Shown: one piece after another, positions 16,157 through 25,192 of the stretch
Layout: each line of letters opens with the position of its first letter
Position numbering within the stretch: the first letter of the stretch is position 1
Source of the DNA: CAYUBI01 sp964443005
Lineage (GTDB): Bacteria > Margulisbacteria > Riflemargulisbacteria > GWF2-35-9 > CAYUBI01
Assembly (NCBI GenBank): GCA_964443005.1
Contig: CAYUBI010000008.1
Location: 1 to 33,720, forward strand
Direction: 5' to 3'
Length of the DNA stretch: 33,720 nucleotides
The notes under the pieces: generated by a model
Database searches by the model: none
What the model was told of the DNA's origin: nothing
Seen by the model: the letters and a program-made list of their open reading frames with translations, nothing else
Position numbers and translations under genes: made by a program

Positions 16157-17506
16157 ATGAACATCGGAATAAAACTATTATTTGTTATCCTTGTTACTGG
16201 GATCGTCATTGCTGGAGAATTTAGAGCAACGAGTGAAGAGTATTTAGGTAAACGTGTTGGTACAGTCTATTATGATGAAGAAGCTATTATTCGGTTTGCC
16301 AGCAAGGGTGCATATACGTCTTCATTTGCTCGAGCGCAACAAGCTGCTATAAATATTAGCACCTATCTTCGAACAGAAGCAGACATTAGCAATGTGCATT
16401 GGACATATATAAACGACATTTATACTGCTATGTATAAAACAATTCCTATTTTTTCAATTCGCGCTGATGAAGTAGAATTTAATCATGCCACGCCTGAAAG
16501 TCTTGGCCAAGATTGGTTAATGAACCTTCAAACATCCCTTCGTTTGAAAAATCACGGAAAACCGATCACACCTGTAATGGTAACCTCGATTAAGCCAATA
16601 ACTCCCATTCAAAAAAAAGAGTTGATAAAACCAACTCCCGTAGAAGAAATTAAAGTTATTGCTCAATCTCCATCACTAGCTGATTTAGAAGAAATTAATA
16701 AAACTCGAAAAGCCACACCTATTACAAATATTGCAATTCAGAAAAACCCAACAACTGATATTTTAGATCAACAAGCTCTTGTTCAAAATGAATTGCTAGC
16801 TTATAAAGCTAGTGCATTACATTCGAAAAAATATGCTCTATTATTTGCCTTTATTATTATTACACTTGTAATCAATACACTTATTATTCTAATTTTATTA
16901 ATTAAGATCAAACGCATTAACCAACAACAACGCGGGATTACCTTGCTAACAAAAACTGATAAACTAGAAGAATTAGAAAATACGGTATCCGGACTGATTA
17001 AAGAGCTAGAATTAGCCTCAACACGTGTCAGTACTGAAGCAAAAACGCTCCTTTTATCCTTGGAAGAAAAAACGCACGTTCTTGCCGAACTAGCATCAAC
17101 TCCGAAGCAAGCCATACTCGTTCCTGCCTCAACGCAGCCATTGGTTCCGCCACCCATTATCCCTACAGTTGAAAACAAAGATCCCTCTCTTTTTGAAAAT
17201 AAAACCGAATTGCCTGCACCACCCCAACCCGCAGAGACTATTAGTCCACCACAATTAGCTACAGAACCAGCTGAAACTAATTTTCCTATAACAGAAACAC
17301 CCCAGATAACAGACGTAGAACCAAAAGCAAGTGAAGAAAAAAAAGATTGGACTACAGAAATCGATTCAATAGGAAATGATGTATCCTTAAATAAACAACA
17401 AAAAATTCTCAAATTAGTTGAAATGACTGTGCCTAAGGAAATAATCGCAAAAACCTATAATATGGGAGTTGGAGAAATCGAGCTAATTATTCAATTAAAT
17501 CTGTAA
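16157..17506 (+). CDS. Membrane protein with extracytoplasmic domain, coiled coil and C-terminal HTH-like motif; function unknown
   Basis: The 449-residue protein has a signal peptide (LLFVILVTGIVIAG, residues 7-20). Residues 30-130 form a small extracytoplasmic domain with the pattern GTVYYDEEAIIRFASKG ... FARAQQAAINISTYL ... IFSIRADEVEFNHATPESLG, resembling a domain found before membrane segments in other bacterial envelope proteins. A linker leads to a membrane helix (227-250), a cytoplasmic coiled coil (about 266-315), a Pro-rich segment (328-390), and a C-terminal unit (411-449) ending IAKTYNMGVGEIELIIQLNL. That last unit resembles the helix-turn-helix-like tail (DUF6115/DUF2802 type) of proteins often encoded in flagellar operons. 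AGGGGGG lies five bases before the ATG. Topology: outside N-terminal domain, inside C-terminus. Confidence 0.7.
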   Translation: MNIGIKLLFVILVTGIVIAGEFRATSEEYLGKRVGTVYYDEEAIIRFASKGAYTSSFARAQQAAINISTYLRTEADISNVHWTYINDIYTAMYKTIPIFSIRADEVEFNHATPESLGQDWLMNLQTSLRLKNHGKPITPVMVTSIKPITPIQKKELIKPTPVEEIKVIAQSPSLADLEEINKTRKATPITNIAIQKNPTTDILDQQALVQNELLAYKASALHSKKYALLFAFIIITLVINTLIILILLIKIKRINQQQRGITLLTKTDKLEELENTVSGLIKELELASTRVSTEAKTLLLSLEEKTHVLAELASTPKQAILVPASTQPLVPPPIIPTVENKDPSLFENKTELPAPPQPAETISPPQLATEPAETNFPITETPQITDVEPKASEEKKDWTTEIDSIGNDVSLNKQQKILKLVEMTVPKEIIAKTYNMGVGEIELIIQLNL

Positions 17507-17544
17507 ACAAATAAACCGTTGGACTTAAATATCGAAAAAGTGAA

Positions 17545-19344
17545 TTATTGATCAATTTTAAGTATACTTAAAAAGGCTTCTTGGGGAATATCAACAGAGC
17601 CTATGTTTTTCATTTTCTTTTTGCCTTCTTTTTGTTTTTCAAGCAACTTCCTTTTGCGTGAAATATCACCGCCATAACATTTTGCTAGTACATTTTTACG
17701 AATCGCAGAAATAGTTTCCCGACAAATAACCTTAGCTCCAATTGCAGCTTGAATTGGAATTTCAAACATTTGCCTAGGAATAAGTTCTTTCAATTTGGCA
17801 CAAATATCACGACTCCGCCCATAAGCTTTGTCCTGATGTGCAATAAATGAAAAAGCGTCAACAGCTTCATTTTTTAACAAAATATCTACTTTAACTAAAT
17901 TCGCTTCCTGATACCCTTCCAACTCATAATCAAAAGAGGCATACCCGCGCGAAACTGATTTTAATCGATCAAAAAAATCAGTAATAATTTCAACCAACGG
18001 AAGATAATAATGCAGCAAAACACGCGTTTCTGCCAAATATTCCATATGAAGCATTTTCCCTCGTCGATCATTACATAAATCCATCATGGCCCCAATATAT
18101 TCATTTGGCAAAATAATGGTTGCTTTTACATACGGTTCCTGAATAAAATCAATTAGCCCTCGATCTGGCAAATGAACCGGATTATCCACATCTATACTAT
18201 TTCCATTTATTAAACAAACACGAAAACGCACGGATGGAATTGTAGCAATAATTTCCAAATTAAATTCACGGCGAATGCGTTCCTGAATAATTTCCATATG
18301 TAGCAAGCCTAAAAAACCACAGCGAAAACCAAAACCTAATGCCAGAGAAGTTTCAGGCTCATAATTAAGGGCTGCATCATTTAGCTTTAATTTAGCAATG
18401 GCTTCTTTCAGTAATTCGTAGTCTTCACTATTAATCGGATAAAACCCGCAAAAAACCATAGATTTCGCTTCTTTGTATCCAGGCAAAGCTTCAGAACACG
18501 CTCGTTTTGCTTCAGTTACAGTATCCCCAACTCGGGAATCTCCTAGGTTCTTAATATTGGCAACAATATAACCGACTTCTCCGCAACTGAGCGATGAAGT
18601 GGGCGTCATCATCGGCCGAAACACGCCAACTTCCTGGACTTCAAAAACACGAGTTGTTCCCATCATTAAAATATTCATTCCAGGCACAATAACGCCAGCT
18701 TTAATTCGAACGTATACAATGACGCCCCGATATACATCGAATTTCGAATCAAAAATAAGCGCCTGTAACGGAGCATCAACAGATCCCAGCGGTGGAGGAA
18801 TGTCGCGAACAATTACTTCAAGAACTTCACTAACACCTTCGCCTGTTTTTGCACTAATTAAATACGGTTCACAGGGCCCCAAAATATTTTCAATTTCTCG
18901 TTTAACTTTTGGAACATCTGCTCCTGGCAAATCAATTTTATTCATCAATGGAATAATAGATAAATTGTGCTCCATTGCTAAATATATATTTGCTAATGTT
19001 TGCGCTTCTACGCCTTGAGAAGCATCTACTACCAATAATGCACCTTCGCAAGCAGCTAAACTTCGAGACACTTCATAAGAAAAATCAACATGCCCAGGCG
19101 TATCAATTAAATTCAACGTATAAACATTGCCATCACGTGCAAGATAGTTTAGTCGCGCAGCTTGAAGTTTAATCGTTATTCCGCGCTCTTTTTCAAGATC
19201 CATGCTATCTAATACTTGATTTGTCATTTGTCGCGCATCAATTGTATGCGTCATTTCAAGTAATCGGTCAGCCAACGTTGATTTTCCATGGTCAATATGT
19301 GCGATAATACAAAAGTTTCGAATCAATAATTGATTAATTGGCAT
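17545..19344 (-). CDS. lepA: Elongation factor 4 (LepA, ribosome back-translocase)
   Basis: The 599-residue GTPase has the standard domain order: G1 AHIDHGKSTLADRL, G2 region ERGITIKLQAARLNY, G3 DTPGHVDFSYEVSRSLAACE, and G4 NKIDLP. The LepA-specific C-terminal domain includes SFIAHQDKAYGRSRDICAKL then KELIPRQMFEIPIQAAIGAK, and the tail KCYGGDISRKRKLLEKQKEG. It lies eight bases after the U32 gene stop. An AAGGAGG sits 22 bases before ATG 19344, too far for normal use, while an in-frame ATA (19356) is ten bases from it. Coupled re-initiation at the ATG is the simpler reading. Confidence 0.97.
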   Translation of the reverse strand: MPINQLLIRNFCIIAHIDHGKSTLADRLLEMTHTIDARQMTNQVLDSMDLEKERGITIKLQAARLNYLARDGNVYTLNLIDTPGHVDFSYEVSRSLAACEGALLVVDASQGVEAQTLANIYLAMEHNLSIIPLMNKIDLPGADVPKVKREIENILGPCEPYLISAKTGEGVSEVLEVIVRDIPPPLGSVDAPLQALIFDSKFDVYRGVIVYVRIKAGVIVPGMNILMMGTTRVFEVQEVGVFRPMMTPTSSLSCGEVGYIVANIKNLGDSRVGDTVTEAKRACSEALPGYKEAKSMVFCGFYPINSEDYELLKEAIAKLKLNDAALNYEPETSLALGFGFRCGFLGLLHMEIIQERIRREFNLEIIATIPSVRFRVCLINGNSIDVDNPVHLPDRGLIDFIQEPYVKATIILPNEYIGAMMDLCNDRRGKMLHMEYLAETRVLLHYYLPLVEIITDFFDRLKSVSRGYASFDYELEGYQEANLVKVDILLKNEAVDAFSFIAHQDKAYGRSRDICAKLKELIPRQMFEIPIQAAIGAKVICRETISAIRKNVLAKCYGGDISRKRKLLEKQKEGKKKMKNIGSVDIPQEAFLSILKIDQ

Positions 19345-19352
19345 AGAGTCTG

Positions 19353-21110
19353 CTATTTAAGACTAGCCTCCTTATATATATGGTACCAAACTCGTTTTTT
19401 ATTATTAAACGCATCAATAAAACTTAACAAAATTGTATTTTTTCCTTCTTGAATTAATGGGAAGGGAAAGAAAAACTCATTATCTTTGACTGAAGCTTCA
19501 TTCCCATTAATATATACTTTTGAAATATTTTTTATTTTTCCTTGAATGACTACTTTTTCTTCCGTGATTTTTGCATTTGCTGGAGGATAAAGAATTTGAA
19601 ATTTACCAGCGAAAACAGCATCTTTGCTTGAATGTGTTGCTGAAAAATATAAAAATGGAGCTACTAAAACTAATAAGCCTAATAGTGTAAATATGCCATA
19701 TTTGATACGTGGCTTAATGGATAATTTTGGTAAAACAAAAAACTTCTTAACGATTCCAAAATATCGTTTTCTGGCTAGCTGAACCGATTTTTCAGCCACC
19801 ACATCCTTGCTATCATTTACTGCTGGAACAAATGCTGCAAAAGACTTGCTTTGTTGTACCAACGCTTCCTGAACTCGTGGTGGCACAATTGCCCGTATAG
19901 GTCGACGCAAAATAGAATATTTTTTTACTTTCTCATGAATAGGAATTGAAACGAAAAAACCATTATGTGCAGATTCAACTAACAGTTCCTTATAAAGATC
20001 CCACATTTTTTCAATAGTTATCGATCTAATTTTTTCTTTTCCTGGCTCAATAATATCAATAATATCTCCTACACGAATATTATGCCGTACTTTAATGAAC
20101 ATGTGTCCAGTTTTTTTGTCATATTCATCGACAACCCCTACAAAATCATAAGTTCGAAGATATTGTCCAGTTTGATGTTGATAATCATCTACTGTTGGTA
20201 AACCAAAAAAGAATCCTCGGGTATAACCACGATGAGAAACTGTTTCAAGTTGACGAAGATAAGGATTAATATCAAATTGCTCACCTGCTAAAGTTTTATC
20301 AATGACCTCTCGATACAATTTAGTTGCCATAGCAATGTAATACGGGCTTTTCATTCGACCTTCAATTTTAAAGGCATCAATACCAACGGACATCAGTAAC
20401 GGTACTTCTGCAAGCAAATTTAGATCCTTGGAATTAAAAATATACGTTCCATGGGCTTCTTCAACAACTGGAAATCGTTGTTCCGGTCTACTTTTTTCCA
20501 CAATATCATATTCCCATCGACACGTATGCGCACAATCGCCCTGATTTGCATCACGTCCGGTAAAATACTGACTTAACATGCATCGACCCGAATAAGAAAT
20601 ACACATGGATCCATGAACAAAAAGCTCAATGCCAAGATCAGGAAATTTTTCACGAAATATTTTGATATCCGTAAAAGAAACTTCTCGTGCCAAAATTATG
20701 CGTCGAGTTCCATGATTCTGCCAAAATTGTACAGCTAAACTATTTAACGTATTGGCCTGTGTAGATAAATGAATTGGAATCGACGTTTGTTTTTGTTGTA
20801 GCCACTGAAGCACGCCAACATCAGATACAATTAATCCATGAATATCTAAAGCCAGTAATTGTTCTAAATCAATAACTAATGGTTCTAAATCTTTTTCAGT
20901 TGGAAAAAAATTTACGGCAATGTATAAACGCTTTTCTTTTTTTTGAACATACCGAAGGGCTTCCTTAATTTCCTCGAGATTCATTTCTGCATGATCTCCA
21001 CGCAAAGAAAACCCTTTAAGTCCAGCATAAACTGCATCAGCACCAAATAAAATGGCAGTTTTCAATTTTTCCAGATTCCCAGCAGGCACAACTAATTCAG
21101 GACGCTTCAT
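19353..21110 (-). CDS. U32 peptidase-family protein (TrhP/YegQ-like) fused to a membrane helix and Ig-like domain
   Basis: Residues 1-440 form a U32-family protein: ELVVPAGNLEKLKTAILFGA then DAVYAGLKGFSLRG, IHLSTQANTLNSLAVQFW, and the four-Cys signature ELFVHGSMCISYSGRC ... QGDCAHTCRWEYD (Cys170, 177, 193, 197), then FNSKDLNLLAEVPLLMSVGI and EGRMKSPYY. Relatives act in tRNA uridine hydroxylation (TrhP) rather than proteolysis, though the family name persists. Unusually, a basic linker leads to a membrane helix (about 470-490, GIFTLLGLLVLVAPFLYF) and a terminal 80-residue bacterial Ig-like domain (VVIQGKIKNISKVYINGNEA ... LIQEGKNTILLSFIDA). The enzyme would sit in the cytoplasm and the Ig domain outside. 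lepA follows in the same operon. Confidence 0.88.
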   Translation of the reverse strand: MKRPELVVPAGNLEKLKTAILFGADAVYAGLKGFSLRGDHAEMNLEEIKEALRYVQKKEKRLYIAVNFFPTEKDLEPLVIDLEQLLALDIHGLIVSDVGVLQWLQQKQTSIPIHLSTQANTLNSLAVQFWQNHGTRRIILAREVSFTDIKIFREKFPDLGIELFVHGSMCISYSGRCMLSQYFTGRDANQGDCAHTCRWEYDIVEKSRPEQRFPVVEEAHGTYIFNSKDLNLLAEVPLLMSVGIDAFKIEGRMKSPYYIAMATKLYREVIDKTLAGEQFDINPYLRQLETVSHRGYTRGFFFGLPTVDDYQHQTGQYLRTYDFVGVVDEYDKKTGHMFIKVRHNIRVGDIIDIIEPGKEKIRSITIEKMWDLYKELLVESAHNGFFVSIPIHEKVKKYSILRRPIRAIVPPRVQEALVQQSKSFAAFVPAVNDSKDVVAEKSVQLARKRYFGIVKKFFVLPKLSIKPRIKYGIFTLLGLLVLVAPFLYFSATHSSKDAVFAGKFQILYPPANAKITEEKVVIQGKIKNISKVYINGNEASVKDNEFFFPFPLIQEGKNTILLSFIDAFNNKKRVWYHIYKEASLK

Positions 21111-21145
21111 TATTTATTCCAATGCATTATTTATTATCATTTTCT

Positions 21146-21174
21146 ATTTTAGAGCTTTTATTTAAAATTAACAA
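21146..21174 (-). promoter_or_regulatory. Putative promoter of the U32-lepA operon
   Basis: On the minus strand TTGTTA (21174-21169) and TAAAAT (21151-21146) are spaced by exactly 17 bases. The predicted start is near 21139, giving a leader of about 29 bases to ATG 21110. It is divergent from the dnaA promoter. Confidence 0.4.
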
Positions 21175-21186
21175 TGAATTTTTCGA

Positions 21187-21215
21187 TTGATTATTGCCTT
21201 TTTGTCTGATATGAT
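21187..21215 (+). promoter_or_regulatory. Putative dnaA promoter
   Basis: TTGATT (21187-21192) and TATGAT (21210-21215) have a 17-base spacer. The predicted start near 21222 puts the DnaA-box cluster in the transcribed leader, a position that would allow DnaA to repress its own gene. Confidence 0.45.
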
Positions 21216-21238
21216 TCCGGACAGCCTATTTTTGCACA

Positions 21239-21294
21239 GCCGGTTATCCACAACCCGGCAATGTTGGCAAGCCGTGTGGACAAGTTGTGGGTAA
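21239..21294. other. DnaA-box cluster upstream of dnaA (possible oriC or autoregulatory site)
   Basis: Three 9-mers fit the DnaA box: TTATCCACA (21244-21252, plus strand, perfect consensus), TGTGGACAA (21275-21283, complement TTGTCCACA) and TGTGGGTAA (21286-21294, complement TTACCCACA). The first lies between near-complementary arms GCCGGTT and AACCCGGC (21239-21259). AT-rich sequence lies to the left (21111-21235), which could serve as an unwinding region. Three boxes are few for a full oriC, so an autoregulatory site is equally possible. Confidence 0.55.
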
Positions 21295-21306
21295 GGTGCG
21301 TCGTAG

Positions 21307-22683
21307 ATGGATCATTCAATCATCGATATTTGGGATGCAATTACTCAGGAGTTGCGCGAAAAGCTTCCAAAGCCAGCTTTTGAAACTTTTCGCAATGCAT
21401 GTAAACCCATTTCATTTGTTAATAACGAGCTAACAATTGGCGTTCCAACTATTTTTTCACGAAATTGGTTTGTTGACAGATGTGAACATTTTAGCAAGCA
21501 TATTGTTGCAAATAGATTTGGCTTTGATATTCAGCTTCATACTAAAATTATTGAAGAACAACAAAAAGAAATGGATCATGAAATTGATCAACTACGAGAA
21601 GCCTCAGCGCATGTTGTGCAGCAATCCTTGCCATATGTAAGCCGCTACGTAAACTCCCCATCTCTAAATGAAAAATATTCGTTTGATAACTTTGTTGTTG
21701 GACATTTTAATCGGTTTTCGTATTCAGCAACAGTTGCAGTATCAAAAAGTCCAGGAAAAGCCTATAATCCACTTTTCATTTATGGAGGTGTTGGATTAGG
21801 AAAAACTCATCTGCTTCATGCTGCTGGCAATCAAATCAAAAAAGCATTTCCAAAAATGAATGTATTGTATGTTGCAGCAGAAAAATTTACGAATGATTTA
21901 ATTCAGTCAATTCAAGACAACAAAATGCCAGAATTTCGTGAAAAATATCGAACAATGGATGTTTTAATGATTGATGATATTCAATTTTTAGCAGGAAAAG
22001 GTCGAACTGAAGAAGAATTTTTTCACACGTTTAATACACTCTACGAACATAATAAACAAATTGTCATTTCATCAGATCGTCCAGCTAAAGAATTTACAGA
22101 TATTGAAGAACGTTTAAAGTCACGTTTTGATTGGGGCCTTTCTGCTGATATTCAACCTCCAGATCTTGAAACGCGCATAGCCATTCTTCGCAGTAAAGCT
22201 TTAAAAGATAATATGGAATTACCACCTGAAGTCGTTCATTACATTGCAAGCCAAATTATTTCTAATATTCGTGAATTAGAAGGCTGTTTAATTCGCATTA
22301 TTGCTTATGCATCGCTAGTACATCAGGAAATAACAATTGCCTTAGCAAAAGATGTTATTAAAGATATTGTTCGAAATGCTAGCAGTAAAATTGTTTCGGT
22401 TTTAGCTATTAAAAAAGCAGTTTCTGTCTATTTTTCAATGGACATCAACGATCTTTCTGCAAAAACACGAACTAAAGATATTGCACATAGCCGTCAAATC
22501 GCTATGTTTTTAACACGTGAAATGACAAACTTGTCATTACCAAAGATTGGCGAAAATTTCGGAGGACGCGACCATACAACAGTTATGCATGCTTGTGACA
22601 AAATTAAAGAAGAAATTTTTTCCAATACTAATTTTAAATATACGTTAGAACAAATAAAAAAGGCTATTACGGAAAACGGATAA
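21307..22683 (+). CDS. dnaA: Chromosomal replication initiator DnaA
   Basis: The 458-residue protein has all four domains: domain I (IWDAITQELREKLPKPAFET), a short linker, the AAA+ core with Walker A GGVGLGKTHLLHA (near residue 160), Walker B VLMIDDIQFLAGKGRTEEEF and the Arg-finger region RLKSRFDWGL. The DNA-binding domain IV carries ARQIAMFL-type sequence (HSRQIAMFLTREMTNLSLPK) and GGRDHTTVMHACDKI. ATG 21307 follows AAGGTG at a suitable distance. The linker domain II is short. dnaN is not adjacent; the next gene, metG, is convergent with nine bases between stops. Confidence 0.98.
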   Translation: MDHSIIDIWDAITQELREKLPKPAFETFRNACKPISFVNNELTIGVPTIFSRNWFVDRCEHFSKHIVANRFGFDIQLHTKIIEEQQKEMDHEIDQLREASAHVVQQSLPYVSRYVNSPSLNEKYSFDNFVVGHFNRFSYSATVAVSKSPGKAYNPLFIYGGVGLGKTHLLHAAGNQIKKAFPKMNVLYVAAEKFTNDLIQSIQDNKMPEFREKYRTMDVLMIDDIQFLAGKGRTEEEFFHTFNTLYEHNKQIVISSDRPAKEFTDIEERLKSRFDWGLSADIQPPDLETRIAILRSKALKDNMELPPEVVHYIASQIISNIRELEGCLIRIIAYASLVHQEITIALAKDVIKDIVRNASSKIVSVLAIKKAVSVYFSMDINDLSAKTRTKDIAHSRQIAMFLTREMTNLSLPKIGENFGGRDHTTVMHACDKIKEEIFSNTNFKYTLEQIKKAITENG

Positions 22684-22692
22684 TGAAGTAGT

Positions 22693-24255
22693 CTAGGCTT
22701 CTTTTTCCCGACGTGGAAATAGCGGACTAGGCTCTCGTAACAAGGCATTACTCATAAAGCCTGGAAAAACCAAAGTCCCGGTCACTGGAACATGAGGCGA
22801 AACATCCAATCCCAATTGAAAGAACATAGCGTCAGCTGTAGCTGGCATAAAAGGTGCCAATTGAATAGCTATCTGCCGAAGAGTATCCAGAAGAAGATAC
22901 AAAAATGTATGCAACAAGCTGGTCTCCGCATTTTTGGCTAATGTCCACGGAGCAGTTTCCTCTATCAATCGATTCGCCCGGCTAATTACCTTCCAAATTG
23001 CTTCTAATGCTACGGAAAACTTAAATTGAAGCAAAAGATGCTTTATTTCAAGTGGAAGAGCTTGCGCCATATCCAACAGCTCAGCACCACCTACAGATAA
23101 ATGTTCCGCTGAAAAAACCGGAACATGTAAATGATTATATTTTTTGACCATATTTAGTGTTCGATTTAGCAAGTTGCCTAAATCATTAGCCAAATCTGCA
23201 TTATATCGAGCATGCATCACTTCGTCTCCATATACTCCATCCAACCCAAAAACAATTTCCCTAAACAAAAAATATCGAAAAGCATCTACGCCATAATCGT
23301 TGATAATTAAATAGGGATCAATAACATTTCCTTTAGACTTTGACATTTTTTCGCCGCCCTTATTGATAAAGCCATGACCAAATATTTTTATTGGGGCTTC
23401 AATTCCGGCAGCCATCAACATCGCCAGCCAAATCACACCATGGAACTTAACAATGTCCTTGCCTACTAAATGAAGTGTTGCAGGCCAATATGCTTGAAAC
23501 CGCTGATCATTTGATGTACCAAATCCCAAAGCACTAATATAATTAATTAAAGCATCAAACCAAACATAAATATAATGTTTTTGTGTTATTTTTAATTCTG
23601 GTATTTGTGGAATTTCGATACCCCAACTCATGCTTGTCCGGCTAATTGATAAATCCTGTAGTCCGCTATTAATAAAATTAAGTATTTCGTTTCGACGCGA
23701 TTCTGGTTGAATAAAATCAGGATGCTGATCAAAATAATCGATTAATAATTGCTGAAAAGCTGAAAGTTTAAAGAAAATAGATTCTTCTTTTAAACGAGTA
23801 ACTTCTCGATGACATTCTGGGCAACATCCATTTTGTAATTGACCTTCTGCAATATACGTTTCACAGGGCCTGCAATAATAGCCTTCATATTCCCCTAAAT
23901 AAATAAACCCTTTATCATAAACTATTTTAAAAAAAGTTTGCACAATATTTTTATGTCGCGTTTCTGTAGTTCGAATAAAATCATCGTAGGTGATACCTAA
24001 AACGTCCCATAATTCTTTAAAACGAACATTAACTCGATCAACAAGTTGCTGAGGCGTTTCACCAAGCGCTTGAGCTGTTTTTTCAATTTTTTGACCGTGC
24101 TCATCACAACCAGTCAAAAAAAACACATCCTCTCCCCATTGGCGATGATGTCGTGCCAAAATATCTGCAGCAAGGGTGCAATAGGCATGCCCAATGTGCG
24201 GCACATCATTAACATAATATATTGGCGTAGTGATATAAAAAGGGTTGATTGTCAT
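22693..24255 (-). CDS. metG: Methionyl-tRNA synthetase
   Basis: It charges tRNA-Met. The class I motifs are TTPIYYVNDVPHIGHAYCTL (HIGH) and GGEKMSKSKGNVIDPY (KMSKS). A four-Cys zinc knuckle is present: CRPCETYIAEGQLQNGCCPEC. The anticodon-binding helical domain follows, including RYNADLANDLGNLLNRTLNM and RLIEETAPWTLAK. The length of 520 residues corresponds to the short form without the C-terminal EMAP/tRNA-binding domain. ATG 24255 is 36 bases from the divergent ROK gene; no clear ribosome binding site is visible. Confidence 0.96.
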   Translation of the reverse strand: MTINPFYITTPIYYVNDVPHIGHAYCTLAADILARHHRQWGEDVFFLTGCDEHGQKIEKTAQALGETPQQLVDRVNVRFKELWDVLGITYDDFIRTTETRHKNIVQTFFKIVYDKGFIYLGEYEGYYCRPCETYIAEGQLQNGCCPECHREVTRLKEESIFFKLSAFQQLLIDYFDQHPDFIQPESRRNEILNFINSGLQDLSISRTSMSWGIEIPQIPELKITQKHYIYVWFDALINYISALGFGTSNDQRFQAYWPATLHLVGKDIVKFHGVIWLAMLMAAGIEAPIKIFGHGFINKGGEKMSKSKGNVIDPYLIINDYGVDAFRYFLFREIVFGLDGVYGDEVMHARYNADLANDLGNLLNRTLNMVKKYNHLHVPVFSAEHLSVGGAELLDMAQALPLEIKHLLLQFKFSVALEAIWKVISRANRLIEETAPWTLAKNAETSLLHTFLYLLLDTLRQIAIQLAPFMPATADAMFFQLGLDVSPHVPVTGTLVFPGFMSNALLREPSPLFPRREKEA

Positions 24256-24291
24256 GGTAATATGGTAGCATATTTTCTTAAGGAGACAAGC

Positions 24292-25188
24292 ATGTATATT
24301 GGTGTTGATGTTGGTGGAACAAAAATTTTAGTAGGACTCATTGATGAATATGGCAAAGTTTTAGTTCGCGAAAAGCTTAAAACCCTTCCAGAAGAAGGGC
24401 CAGACATAATTTTAGAAAAAATGATGACAGCAATAGACATAGTTGCAAAACAATCCCTTGAGCCAATCAAAGCTATTGGCATTGGAGTACCAGGAGCTAT
24501 TGATAAAAAAAACGGAATCGTTATTTTTTCCCCGAATCTTAAATGGAAAAATATTTTGCTGCGAGACCGCTTACATCAACGGTTCACTGTCCCGATATTT
24601 TTAGAAAACGATGTTAATGTTGGCATGCTAGGGGAATGGTGGCAAGGAGCTGGAAAAACATACCAAAACGGCATTGGACTATTTGTTGGCACAGGAATTG
24701 GCGGCGCAATCATGGTTAATGGAGAGTTACTGCAGGGACTTCACGGGATAGCTGGAGAACTTGGACATATTACGCTTGTATTAGATGGGCCAGAATGTAA
24801 TTGCGGGAAAAAAGGCTGCTTAGAAGCCATGGCAAGTAAAACTGCAATGACTCGACAGCTAAGGGAAGCAGGAATGATTTTACCAGATGGAATTGTAAGA
24901 AGTTCATTTTTGGCTAAAGCCTATCACGAAAACAAGCATGTTCGAAATGTGATAAAATCTGCTGCAATGTATTTAGGCGCTGCTATTGGAAACCTAGCAA
25001 ATTTTTTGGATCCAGAAATTTTTATTATTGGCGGCGGAATTGCCCAAGCTTTGGGCACACAAATGATTGAGAAAATAAAGGAAAAAGCAAATGAAGTTGC
25101 CTTTATCAAGCCTACAATTGTTTTAGCAGCACTGGGAGATGATTCAGGAATAGTGGGTGCAGCTCATACAGCAATGATTACGGCCTAG
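24292..25188 (+). CDS. ROK family sugar kinase (glucokinase-like)
   Basis: The start is ATG 24292, set by AGGAGA six bases upstream and by the canonical N-terminus MYIGVDVGGTKILVGLIDEY; the frame is open further upstream but that part is antisense to metG. The 298-residue protein has the ATP phosphate motif DVGGTK, the sugar-binding ENDVNVGMLGEWWQGAGK, GLFVGTGIGGAIMVNGEL, the catalytic/zinc region GELGHITL ... CNCGKKGCLEAMAS, and GAAIGNLANFLDPEIFIIGG. Glucose is the likely substrate, but N-acetyl sugars or a regulatory role cannot be excluded. The endonuclease Q gene follows after four bases. Confidence 0.93.
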   Translation: MYIGVDVGGTKILVGLIDEYGKVLVREKLKTLPEEGPDIILEKMMTAIDIVAKQSLEPIKAIGIGVPGAIDKKNGIVIFSPNLKWKNILLRDRLHQRFTVPIFLENDVNVGMLGEWWQGAGKTYQNGIGLFVGTGIGGAIMVNGELLQGLHGIAGELGHITLVLDGPECNCGKKGCLEAMASKTAMTRQLREAGMILPDGIVRSSFLAKAYHENKHVRNVIKSAAMYLGAAIGNLANFLDPEIFIIGGGIAQALGTQMIEKIKEKANEVAFIKPTIVLAALGDDSGIVGAAHTAMITA

Positions 25189-25192
25189 TTCC

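Noticed and set aside
16801..17412. 203-codon open frame on the minus strand.
   Set aside because: It is the shadow of the membrane protein gene at 16157, Ser/Val-rich with no recognisable domain and no ribosome binding site.
18599..19172. Plus-strand open frames inside lepA.
   Set aside because: They are antisense to a fully conserved lepA and show no protein similarity.
24046..24291. N-terminal extension of the ROK kinase into the metG region.
   Set aside because: The extra 82 residues are antisense to the metG 5' end and unlike any kinase. A ribosome binding site and the canonical MYIGVDVGGTK start at 24292.
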